A stretch of DNA of 64,000 nt, taken from assembly GCF_021018895.1 (NCBI RefSeq), contig NC_079364.1, positions 2,277,901 through 2,341,900 of the forward strand, read 5' to 3'. Made by a program: the position numbers and the translations under genes. This DNA is from Seriola aureovittata (Eukaryota; Chordata; Actinopteri; Carangiformes; Carangidae). The notes below the pieces were generated by a model. That model was not told where the DNA came from. It worked only from the letters and a program-made list of their open reading frames with translations, and made no database searches. Numbering within the stretch: position 1 is the stretch's first letter; every line of letters starts with the position of its first letter. Below, in pieces: positions 27,419 to 39,673 of the stretch.

Positions 27419-27575
27419 AGGGGGTGGCACGGTGCTGCAGTGGTGAGCGCTATTGTGTCAAAGCAAGAAGGTTCTCTGGTTTCTTCCAGGTTCTCCTCCA
27501 GTTTCCTGGTTCAGTGAAGGTGCGAGCGGTTGTTTGTCTCTATATATCGTGTGATATCATGTGTGATAGAGGATG
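27419..27575 (+). repeat. Degraded SINE-like or MITE-like fish repeat
   Basis: GGGGTGGCACGGTGCTGCAG, TGGTGAGCGCTATTGTGTCA, AAGCAAGAAGGTTCTCTGG and CGGTTGTTTGTCTCTATAT follow the order of a very common fish repeat that begins GG(C/T)GGCACGGTGGTGCAGTG. The middle is deleted. Confidence 0.6.
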
Positions 27576-28163
27576 TAGTCGGAGCAGAAGGAAGTGATTG
27601 ATTCCTCTTTCTTCCTATGATCCAACAGTGAGGTGTGAGTGGAAGTGAACAGTCTGAATCACTGTGGATCTACAGGTTCACATGTCCACATCAGAGGGAT
27701 CAAACCTCTGAGTGTTTAAGTTCTGACAGCTGGTCAGTCAACACCTTCCACCTGAAACGACTCTTTTCACTGTAAATCTGCATTTCACTTTACAATATGT
27801 CAAAGTAGTGAAGCATTGGATCTTCCAGGTCAAACATCTGCAGGCACCGTCCGGGATGTTGCTGCTCGATATTTAATTAACAGATTTTATTCAAACCTCG
27901 AGTCCCCGCAGGTTTCTAATGAGAAAACCATTTGAATTTAAAGATTCAGTAGATTTTCAGGTTTTTTTTTTAAATGTCTTAATTCCATCCAGGTCGTGGC
28001 TACAAGCTGTGACTGATGAGGTGTTGTGCGCTTCATCCATAAATCACGTTGACGCCTCACTTTAATACAGTACAGTCGGGCCTGTGGTCGACCACTTTCC
28101 GCCCTGCTGAGGTTCTTGTTCTCGGTAGAACTGTAATGAAGCAGAACCTTCCTGAGAAGCTGC

Positions 28164-28167
<4 letters not shown>

Positions 28168-28239
<72 letters not shown>
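28168..28239. repeat. CT microsatellite upstream of first shank2 coding exon
   Basis: About 70 bp of uninterrupted CT ending CTGCAG, 182 bp before the predicted exon start at 28421. The CTGCAG could in principle be a splice acceptor for an untranslated exon at 28244. No evidence decides this. Confidence 0.93.
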
Positions 28240-28241
<2 letters not shown>

Positions 28242-28420
28242 GGATGGATGAGGATAAACCAACAAACTAACAAGCAGCGTCTTTGGTGGCGCTCTGAAGC
28301 CACTGAAGGAGTCTAATGGGAGCGGAGGGGATTCTTAAGTTTTAATGCCTCTTCTCTTTAATGAACCGTTGGAGTTTTGTGAGAGTGTGACCTTTTCTTT
28401 CCCTCCTTGTCATGTCCCAG

Positions 28421-28648
28421 CTGAATCCGCCGGGCCTGCTGACTATGCCCCGGAGCCCCACCTCCAGTGAGGATGAGATGGCCCAGAGCTTTTCAGACTA
28501 CTCCGACGACTGCGCCTCTGACAGCTCCCGCGAGGAAACCATTTACGAGACCATAAGGGCCACCGCCGAGCCGTCGCAGCACCGCATGGACGACATCCAC
28601 ACCAACTCGCTGGTCATCCGCGTCCTCATCCCCGACCTGCAGCACACG
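28421..28648 (+). CDS. shank2: shank2 first coding exon (leader and start of SPN domain)
   Basis: A pyrimidine-rich tract ending CAG at 28418-28420 gives a good 3' splice site, so 28421-28444 would be 5' untranslated. ATG at 28445 has A at -3 and opens residues 1-68. The donor is ACG|gtgagg at 28649. The leader is rich in Ser, Asp and Glu (SSEDE, SDYSDD, SDSSREE) and is probably disordered. The SPN domain begins near NSLVIRVLIPDL. Arg59 in VIRV aligns with SHANK3 Arg12, a residue of the Ras/Rap-binding surface. An in-frame ATG at 28412 would add 11 residues (MSQLNPPGLLT), but it lies inside the predicted splice acceptor. It would be used only if transcription starts just upstream. The exon is CpG-rich compared with its surroundings. 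Confidence 0.92.
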
Positions 28649-31600
28649 GTGAGGATCTGTGGCGGGGGGGGTGGGGGGGGTGGTATTAATGTGTGTCAGC
28701 ATGTGATTGTGTGGGAGTCGATATGAGATTTGAACTGGATTTTTTTTCAGTGTCGACATCTGCTTATTGATTATCCACTGGAGAATTAGTCAAGGTGTGT
28801 CTGACACTTTTCTATCCTCTGAGTAGAAAGCGAACACAAACACATCACAGATTCATCACTTTGTCCCTTGCAAACACTTCCTGTTGTGTTGTGTGTATTT
28901 GCAGTGTGTTTGTGTTGCAGGTTGACCAAACAATTAAAATGACTAAAGCACGAAAGTTTCAGCATATAATCTTCAAACCCAGAGGTTTTATTTCAGACGT
29001 GGAGGCAGTTTGTATCTGACCTCTGGTGACCTTGAGAGGTCATTGACCTCAGCATTGTTTTTGCCCCGTTCTCCATTATTATCATTTGTATCTTTGTTCT
29101 AATAAAGATCCTCATTTGCTGCTGTGGCTGTTGTTCTATCGAATTACATGACTAGCTAGCACAGAAGCTAACATGCTAGTTTGGTCTAGCACTCGTTACT
29201 CCAGGATGCTCTGCCCTCCCCCAAAGGTCAGGTCTGATAATTAAACTTCCAGGTTTATAGAAACACAGAGAAAATTTCATGCTTTAGTCATAAAATGCAC
29301 AAAACATTCATATACAAGCTTTTCTGCTGCACTAAATTGGTTGTGTTGTGAGTATTTGCAGCACGTGTTGTCAGAATGAGCTCTCTGGGTCACCGTAGTT
29401 CATGTATGAAAGCTGCTGGGCAGCCTCTCAATCTGCTGTGCGCTCTGCGGCGTCTCAGCCGTGGGTTATAATCAGTGTCAGCAGCCATTAAACAAACAGG
29501 TAAATCCTGCAGTGTGAACGTAAACAAAAGCTGCATCTCCAGATGTTAAAGGTCTTTGCAGTGACCCACATCTGCTCTGACACTCTCCTCTCTGTTTACT
29601 CAACCTACAAGTTCACTGGCCTCTCAGAGAAGTGATTATTTTTAACTGTGTAAGGAAACATCTTCACAGACTGAAGCTTTCTCATGAGGTTTGACACTCA
29701 GGAGAAACGATGTGGGAAAGATGCAGAGATTTGATGTAATGATGAAGTACAAAGACCCTCCAACACAGACGACCATCAGTTTCATTCTCATTTTAATTTA
29801 AAAATATTAAAATACTCATGAGCAGAACCAGCTTCTGTGTGGGATTGTCACAACCTTTATTTCACTTTGTAACCATTGAGTGTTTGGTTGTAAAAAATAA
29901 TCCATTCATGTATAAATAATGTGACAAGATTTACCTTTCAAGCAAAGCTTTCAGAGGAGACATGCATATTAATTACCTGCCTGCGAAACCTGTGTTAGGC
30001 TCGTTACAGCAGTAACCTTTCAGTCATCTCCGCTTTGACGTAAAGCCTTAAAGGACTTACACTCTGCTGCCTGTTACTGAGGGAAAGAGTCCATGTGGAT
30101 CCGGTTGGTCGGAGCTGGTGTGTGTTGAGTGGGCGACGTGGGGGGGGGGTGTGTGTGTGACAAATATACAGACCTGTGCGTAGGTGATGGTGTGTGTTAT
30201 TGTGGAAATGTCTGAGTGTAAAGAACTGTGAGGTCGACACGGCAGTTTGTAGATGAACAAATGAACAACAACAGGGACAGTTCGCTGTGTGGGCGCAGCA
30301 CGGTTCAATAATACAAGATGGAGTCTCACTATTGATCAGTGAAATCTCTTAAGATCAGCTCCGGCCTTCAGAAAACTGAAGCCGGCTGTGTGGTGGAATA
30401 TTTTGGGGCAGTTTATAGCAGACGACAAGATAATAAACTTGGGAAAACCCAGAGGGGAAAGTAAATGAATGAAGAAGCTTGTTCTAATTGTCATCCTGTT
30501 TTCCATTAATATGTAAATGAGTGGAAGGTAGACGAAGAGCAGAAAGGTAAATGATGCATAATTAATTTTATTCTTAGTCCCAAACCTCATATCTACACAA
30601 AAAAGTGAGTGAAAAATAACCAAGATTTCTGAGTCAGTATTTCATGCATGAATTTCCATATATGAAATATCAGTTTTATTTTATATGTCAATATATGAAA
30701 TGATTCCAAAAGTCCAAGTCCAAAGTCTGAGACTACCACGACTACTACTATGGGTATTTCATGTATGTTATAAACTTATATCTTCATATATCCAGAGGAT
30801 GTATATATGTAATAATAATCATCTTATAGGTGACATATATGTCATATATTGCATTTCTGTGTTGGTTGGTACATTTAAGGAGGAACTTCAACAAACTTGG
30901 GAAATACTATCTTTCACTTTCTGGTGGGGAGTTAGATGAGAAGACTCTCTCATGTCTGACTGTTAAATATGAAGCTAGCTGGGTAGCTTAGTTTAGCATA
31001 AAGAGTGGAAACACAGACAAATAGGTAGAGCTTGATCCTGCATATCAGCTCGAGACATCCCTGATAAGTGGCTTTTTATTGGTTTCTATTGGTTTGGCAG
31101 TAGGTTAGCATGATAATATGCAGGATCGGGATAGAGCCCGATCCTGCATATTATCATGCTTAGCTATTGCTTGCTCTCAAAGATGCCCTGAAAGAGCACT
31201 GTGCAACTGTATGAAGTAGAAAAAACTAAAAATACAATAAGATATAAATATCATGTTCTGCTGTACAAAAAAACAGTATTGCAATATTCGATATTATCGA
31301 ATATCGGCCCAAGCCTAGTCCGCGTATGCAGGATTGGGATAGAGCCCGATCCTACATATTATCATGTATAGCTATTTGCAAAACAAATAATAATCCATTT
31401 TTGTCATTTGACTGTGCTGATTTCCATTAGGTAGCATGCTGTGGGTCAGTCAGAGCTTCCTGCCCCACTGTTCCTGCAAACAGGGTTAATGACACTAAAC
31501 CGAACAGTAAATATTCTTAAAACAGGACTTTGAGCTAAAGAAGCTAAAAAAATAAAAAATAAAATAACTTTGTAGTGCGGCAAGTTAGAAAATGATTCTC

Positions 31601-34600
31601 TTTGAGTTTTGTTGCCTTGAGTGAATCCTTTCATGTTACAGCCTTTTGATTAATGTTGATATGAATAATGAGAAATATTTTAATAAAAAAGAGAGAGTTC
31701 ACAAAATATGAAACAACTGATCTTCACACACTTGTTTCTGTCCTCCCTCCACGTCCGTTGTGCTGCAGTGTACTGGAAGCTTGCTGTGCTCAGTTCTTCG
31801 TGTGTGTGATGGTGCAACACTGGACACATATAGTATTTGCATTTTAATGATGCCACACTTGTTTTATACATTTTCATGAGCGTGAGCATCGACAGCCTCA
31901 CTGAACTAACAAGGGACTGAAATAAAAATAAGCACACGTCTACATCAATGAGAAAAACTAAACACATTTAACGTCCATTCTCCTACTTTATTCTATTTGC
32001 TTTAAACGCTGACATCTGACGTGTCAAGACAGAACTTTATTTATGGATCTGCGAATGTTCTGTATGTTTTATTAATCTTAACAGTGGGAATTATGAATGT
32101 TTTATTTACATAGCAGTCCCATGCAATCATTAGCTGCACACTGTTGCTCTTAATGAAGCCCCAGGTGTGCTGCATTTACAGTATAGTAGCACAGCATGGT
32201 GTATTGTTCCTCTGTAGCAACTGAAGAATGAGCTGTAAGCTGCATCCCCATCGCACATATAGCACAGGCACTGTAGCTGTTAATGGATATTGCTTAACCG
32301 TCATTCCCAGAGAAGGTTTGGATATAAAGGTTTATCATCAAAGAGCAGCAGTGTTGAACTGTAACTCCCCGTGGACGAGCAGCCAGAGGTGCCGCCTGTG
32401 TCTGTACAGTAGTTTCATCTTTAGCGAACGCAGCTTTGTTCTGTAGTGTTTGTTTGATGTGTGTGTGTGCGTGTCCCTGGGGAGCTTTACGCTGGATGTC
32501 CATGGCGGTACAGTGAGCGGGAGCGTTTCCCCATCATGCACTGGCAGAACAAAAAAGAATGACACAAGAAGAAGAAAGGGAGGGGAGCAGGAAGTTGGTC
32601 TTGGTGGCGGCTTGGCAGAGTTGTCCTTGCAGCAGCCACCTGATGCAACCCCCCAAGTTTCCCTCCTTCATACTGACCCTCCATCCCATCTTGTACATTT
32701 TCAATTTCTATTTCCTTCCCCCAACACGTCTTTATTAAACTCCATCCCGCTGAGGCTAACTCGACGTTAACACACAGCTGTTAGCAGCTGCTTCAGAGCA
32801 CTTTGTAGTCACTTTGCAGAATCGCTTTTGTAACGTCCTGAATCTGAACAGAATGAAGGGATGAAATACGAGTGTAATCCAGAGGGTTTAGGTCCTCCAG
32901 GTACGGTGTCGACCCAGAGATGAACTCATGACCCTTTGATGTAATTAGCTCGGTGGTGCTAACTCCAAGGACAGAAGGTGTGTATGTGTGTGTGTGTGTG
33001 TGTGTGTGTTCACATGTGCACTAAGCTCTCTCACATGTATGCACTAATGCTCCTGATTTCACATTCATCACTGAGCACTCAGCGGTGCCACTCGATCACA
33101 TGATTGAGTCACACAGTCCACTTGGAAATCAAACTCAGATGAATAATTCAAGTGCACACAGACACACACAGCTGCACGTGTGTGTGTGTGTGTGTGTGTG
33201 TGATGTATATTAAAGTCAGCTTCTGCAGTCAGAACATTGTATGTGTTTCAATAGAAAAATGATTGACCTCTTATATGATGCGATTTTAATCAGAATCACT
33301 TGTCGCTCTCTGTATCTGTAGAATCTGCATTTAACAGAATAGTTAATAATTTTTTGGGAAATGCGCAAAGAGTTTGATGATCTCCTCTGTCTGTCAGCTG
33401 GAGTTGGGAGGTGGTTAGCATAGCTTAGCATAAACACTGGAGGCAGGGGGAAACAGCTAGCCTGACTTTATCTAAAGCTAAAATGTAAAGCTCCTCTCTT
33501 AAACAGTCTCAGGCTTTATGCTAAGCTAAGCTAATCACCTCCAGGCTCCACCTCCATACTGGCAACAAAAATCTTCTTTTAAAGCTCAATATTTTCTTCT
33601 TCTTCTGTGTTTTATTTGAAGTGTTGATCTATAAGAAGATGTATTTGTGGTTTTAAGAACCAAAAACCATCTCAGTGTAGTTTTACATCTCCTCTCTCAG
33701 GCTTCTCTCTGCAGCTCTAGTAACAACAAGTCAGTGAGCCAATCAGAAGAGAGGAGGCTCTGAGCCTATCTTCTGATTGGCTGACTGTTTTCTGAGTGAT
33801 CCAATAAAAATATAGCAGATTTCAGGTAAAAACACTCAGAGAAACCAAATCCTGCAAGGTTTGGATGGTGGGTCCAGGTGGGCGGGGCTTGGTGACTGCT
33901 TTGTTGTGACATCACAAAGTTCCAGAAGTCCTGACGGCTGGTTTTAAGGCTCAGTTTCTGAATACAGGCTGTGTGCATTTCTCTGTGGACTGAGGCTTTG
34001 ATACTTTCACAGTATTAATATAGAAGCTAGAGCTGATCTATAATCACACTACACATGGACACAGACCTTTACACTGGAGGAGCTTTAACTTTTTTCCTGA
34101 TCACACTCTGAGTCTTCAGACTGTAACTGGTGGCTAGCTTTAACAATGCTCCTCTCCTCCACCCACACCAACACAGAAGAAGACAGATGCAGGGAGTGGC
34201 GACTTTTCCTCTTCCCCACATGCTTTTCTGTCCTTGGCTCCTCTACAATCTTCAGATTGTCCTCTTCACTTTGTTTCATCCATCTCCCCTCTCATTCCAT
34301 GCCAGTGCACAGCTCTTATGTCCAGATGGAGACGCCATCTTTTCTGGCTAATGATTCAGAGATTGGACACAATGGCCAACTTGAGGTTAAACAAGACAAG
34401 CTAGTTTTCCACAGACTGTTGCTTTGAATACTTGAACCTCGGAGGATGGAGCTGCGGCTGTTTTCCGTTTCTGTGGTTGCCTTGGTCATAGATTTTGCAA
34501 AGGCATGGAGGGAAACACTCACCTCAGCGTCAACTAGAAATCTCACTGTTTCTCTAAAGAGAAATTACAGTATTTTAAAAGCAGATTCCCATACAGTTAG

Positions 34601-36656
34601 CGTAGCAGACGTTAGCATTCATGGGTATGGCTGGGTACTGATACCGATAGAAAGATGTAAAATCAAAGTTAATTTCGAAAACTTTAGGAGGCTTTTACTG
34701 CTTGTCCTGCAAGTCACATTTCTAAATCTTGACAACAGAGGCAAAGTTATTATGACCTATTAGAGTGGCCACAGTTTTCAGAATAACTTTTAGCTAAAAA
34801 CTGCTCCAGTAGAGTTGATAAGTTTAAACCACTGAAGAAGACGTTGTAGTCACCACGCCATAAAACTGGAACTGGCCCGCCAGATTAGCTATAATGTCCA
34901 ATTAGAGAATCTACCACCAGCAGAAGATGCTTATTATACTTTTATCCATGTTGAGAGTGAATGCCAGACAGAAACAGTCATGCAACAGGCCGCAGGCAGT
35001 TACCCACAGAATCACTTCCTCTTTTAAAAAAAAATAAAAAATTCTTTTTTTGTTTGTTTGTTTGTTTGTTTGTTTTGCAGCAATACTTTATTTCAGTCCT
35101 TTCATTCTGAAAAGTTTTGGCAGGAAGTTCCAAAGGATCTGTTGCTTGTTTGACAGACCACCAGTTCAGTAAATCAGTCATTTGTATGACATGTGACTGT
35201 GGGCGGCCGCCCTGCCACATGTGACCAGTAACAAAGCAAATTCCAGTTGCTTTTTTATCAATCAATTTCTTGAATCAGCCTTTGATTATGTTCCTGCCCA
35301 CCATCTAATGGACTAGAAAAAAACTGGCCCAAGACCAAAGTGACTTGACGACTCCTGCTGCAGAAGAATGTATTTATAGTGTTTATGCTCTTATTTTGCT
35401 ACTGATTTTGCATTGTATGCTTTTATTTTGTTACAGAGGAGACACATTTATTATTAATGAAGAATGAGGGGAAACAACCTCTTCCACCTTTATCATTGCC
35501 CCTATACTTTGAAAACTACTGGTTCCCAGTTCCCTGGAGGCTTCATACACATTGTTAAAGTTGAACTTGTGTCGAGGGCTCAGGAGGCAGCAGTAATAAG
35601 AGCTGATGGCAATTTGCCATTGTAATAAAACAGCAGAGGGAAAGAAGGCCGTATCAGTCCAAACAGCCTCAGCCAGATGCCAGACATCTGCTTCTGAATA
35701 CCTTCTACCCTTCATCTTTCCATCCCCTCCTCTCCTCTGCCCACTCCACGCCAGGCGAGGGGATTACGGTTAGTCCGAGTTCACAGACTGCTCATCCCTT
35801 CAGCCTTTATCACGGACGCAGCGTTGCTATCGTCGGCTGAGCAGCACATCCAGCTGTAAACACTCACAGACACTTCCCTGAACGCCGTGGCACAGGGCCC
35901 ATAATCCCCTCTGATTCAGGCGAGGCCATAAATCTTGCATTGTATGTTTTTTTCCACCCCAAGGAAGCTGGAACTGGGAAAGACCAGGGGGGCAGAAGGG
36001 TCGTGTCAATTATACATCCTCAGTGAGGGAGGCAGCCCTGTTCAGCATATAGCACAGCGACAATAAAACAATAAAAACACTTGGCAGTCGTGCACGGCAG
36101 CCCTGATTCAGTTGTCGTAACTGGGACAGGGTTTGTGTTATTAAAGGAGCAGTTTGGATGTGTCTGACCGATTTTGATTGGGCACCATTGTTCTCTGATT
36201 CTATTCTAATCCTCTCATCAGTTTGAGGTCCCAACCTATTTGCATCTGTCAATCAAAAGTTTGAAGTCCAGCGTCTGTCGCAAGTTGATAAGATTACATC
36301 CTGTTTGTTATTACTTCAATGATGAGTATTTCATTTGTGTTTGATTGCTGTGACTGCCGGCCAACACTCCAGCCATCACTTTCTAATTACTTTCTCTCTT
36401 TCGTCTCTCCAACAGAAATGCATGCGGTTCAACCCGGATGCGACGGTCTGGGTTGCCAAGCAGCGGATCCTGTGCACGCTCAATCAGAGCCTGAAAGACG
36501 TCCTCAACTATGGGCTCTTCCAGCCAGCCAGCAACGGGAGGGACGGCAAGTTCCTGGACGAGGAACGCATCTTTCGAGAGTACCCCCAGCCAATCAGCAA
36601 GGGGGTCCCGTCTTTGGAGGTAAACCCTTGATCAATCAGATTATTATTATTTATTG

Positions 36657-36693
<37 letters not shown>

Positions 36694-39494
36694 CTGTATA
36701 TTATGATATAAATTAAGTAAATCAGTATTTCTGTTTAGCTTCAATTGTCCCTTAAGATTATAATCTACAGTGGCCTAAACAGGTCAACACAGTACATAAA
36801 CAACAACACAAATACAAAAGCCACAACAAGAATGTTTTGTATTTGTGTTGTGGCTTTTTTATGTGTTGCTTTTGCTTTGGTGTTGTGGCTTTTGGATTCG
36901 TGTTGTGGCTTTTGCATTGTGTTGATTCTGTGTCACTGTAAAAATCTCCAGTAGAAGATTCAGAGCCTGGAAAATCTATTTAAAGAAATAAATTACAAAT
37001 ATAATCAGAAATCTTCCCTGTTGTCAGAATAACTTTGTATAAATCTTGCAGTGTAAAATGTTTGTAGCCATGGAACTTGTATCTTGAATCAATTACATTA
37101 ATTAATTTGAATTTCTCATGCATGCATGATGCCTGGATTTCAACTCCATCTCATGGTCTTCATCAGTGAATGGAGTTGTCATCGTGTGACCTAAATTTTG
37201 TGACATAAACTACTTTTTCCAATTTGAGAAAAACTAAATAAATGAATAAATAAATGAAATCTCTTGAGGTTGAGGGACTGAGTAACTTCCTTTGCATTTG
37301 CAAATAAAGTTTATTATTTGCTGAGTCGGGCCACAAGATGATGCTGAAAGCTTCAAGTGTTTAAGTTTCTCCCAAGGTTAAGATGAACTCTCAAATTTAT
37401 GTTTATGATATTTCGCATCACTGTTGGACAGTGTTAATAATTATATCACATATCTGTTTCATATTCAAACCGATCCTGCAATCTGTCTTGTCTTAAATGA
37501 CTGGTTAAGAATGGCTTCATTTCTTTAATGTGACTGACTGTTAAACAGTGTTTCCTGACAGTTGGCAGTTTCTCATTTTCTTATCAAGGTTTGTTTTTAT
37601 CTCGTTAAGTTTATATTGTTTATAAAATCCATCCCTTCTGTTTACTGTCCAACAGTGAACTGTTCAAACAAAACTCTAATTGAATTGATGCACCTGAAAA
37701 TTAAACATGTCGACAGAGAAAATATATTCACTTCTCTATAATAAACAATCCCAAACCGACACTACACCTTTTATAGAAAAGACATGATGCGATTTCAAAT
37801 TTCCACCAGTCCACCTGTAAAGAAGCCATGAAGGTAATGAAATGTGCTGTTAATAAAGAAAACACATCTTAGACTTGATCCCTCAGTGATCCTCCTTCCT
37901 CAGGAACAATTACTTTCAAGGTGCACGCACAGGTACAAAGTAAACAGCTTAAGACTGAGAGAGTTTTGAGCAAAAGGTTATCAGGTGCCAGGCGTGTGCT
38001 GTTATTGGAACAGGGATTTAACAGAAGTCTTGCTGGACTCATTGTTTTGCTCCAGACTTTTTCTGTTTTTCTTTTTAAATAATTTGTCTTTCACTCAACA
38101 GTTTCGCTACAAGAGCAGAGTCTACCGGCAGCCCAACGTGGACGAGAAACAGATCGCCAAACTTCATACCAAGGTACACACACACAAACACACATGCATA
38201 TATGTATTTGTATATGAAACCCTTTTAGTGGGCAGTGTTTTGTGGCTCCCAAACTGAGACAGTATCAGTGCAATCAATATGCAAATGTGTCAGTCACCTC
38301 AACATGTTTATTCCCACTTGATTTTGGCACTAAAACAAACAGCATGGATCATTTCCAGTGTGTACATCAAATTATCAGACTTTGAATGGAGCTGTTGAAT
38401 GGGTATTTAAAAAGAGGAAAGAATCTGTCGAACTTGGAGGATAAAACACATTGTTTTCTATCTACCAGAGGATTTTCCTCCTGCAGCGACCTGCCTGTTT
38501 AGAATGGCAAATAAAAGCTTTCAGAAACCGGATAAAAGACGCTGAATCACTCTTTTGTTATCGCTCAGTTCTGAAATGGTGGGAAACGTTGGCAGCTCGA
38601 GACGAGCTAGCAGGAGAGCTAGCATGAGCAGCTGAACAGCACCCACTTCGGTCTGACGGTGGACTGGCCTCGGGGATGTGCGGTGTGAAACCAGCACGGC
38701 CATGACTGTTTCACGCCAAAGATGCTGCCAGATTAAAACAATGAAAAACAGGACGAGCTCTCACAGATTGAATTCTGTGTTTGTGGATGTTTGTTTTAAT
38801 TCTTGGCAGCTTGAACCGTGTGACAAGAAGAGGATGGTGAAAAACCCACAGCCAGCGTGCAGCGTTTTTCTGACCTGGCAGTTTAGACTTATTTCTCTTC
38901 TTCTGTGGTGGTTTGAGGAAAATCTCTAAGTTTGGAAGCTGCTCAGAGGGAGTCAGGTCAACAGCAGGCCCCTCCCTCGCTCTGTTTCTGTTCCTCCCAC
39001 ATGAATTGAAGTAAAGTCTCTACAGTAAATTGAAGATTTGCAGCCTCTCGGTCGTTGTGTACGCGGCTCGCTCTGGGCTGCTGTCCCATAGCTACTGTAA
39101 TCCTGTAGCACAGCCAAAGTATAAGTGTCTCTGGCAGCTCTCTGTTACTGGCACACTAGGAAACTGTCTGACAGCTGCTCTAATTCTACAGGCGAGGACG
39201 GGCGACCAGAGAGGAGGGAGAATGAAAAAGAAAAAAGAAAAAACATGTTTTATAAATGTGGAGCAGGGAGATGAATCCACACGAAAACACTTTTACTCTG
39301 AAACCTAATGAGCCAGAAAATATGGCTCCTCTATAACACACATTTATTTCCGATGTGCAGTCGATTCTTGCTCATTTCTTGGCCTGACTCAACTTCATGG
39401 AGCTAATCCTGTTTGCCATGCAGTCTGGAGCTCTGTGGTTGGCTGAGGCTCACACTGTGACAGCCAATCAACCGCCAGCCTCGCAACCTGTTTC

Positions 39495-39562
<68 letters not shown>

Positions 39563-39607
39563 CTTCCAGACTCTGATTCACCGGGCCTGCAGACAAACAC
39601 ATATACT

Positions 39608-39673
<66 letters not shown>

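Larger units (their letters stand above)
28649..36415 (+). other. shank2: shank2 intron 1 (7.8 kb)
   Basis: Starts gtgagg and ends ccaacag. Holds the G-rich tract, the hairpin and TTCGATATTATCGAA repeats, the TAGCTTAG repeats, TTAA element copy 3 and the TTTG repeat. The part at about 35480-36260 is poor in repeats and may include conserved non-coding sequence. Confidence 0.85.
36620..38101 (+). other. shank2: shank2 intron 2 (1.5 kb)
   Basis: Starts gtaaac and ends actcaacag. Contains the TA tract and the 17-bp inverted repeat. The rest is AT-rich with no element recognised. Confidence 0.9.

Noticed and set aside
28493..28759. Minus-strand 88-codon frame over shank2 exon 1
   Set aside because: Antisense shadow of a GC-rich coding exon. 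The + strand frame matches SHANK2.
32450..32770. 106-codon open frame in shank2 intron 1
   Set aside because: No similarity recognised, no plausible splice sites keeping the shank2 frame, and exons 1 and 2 join directly in phase 0.
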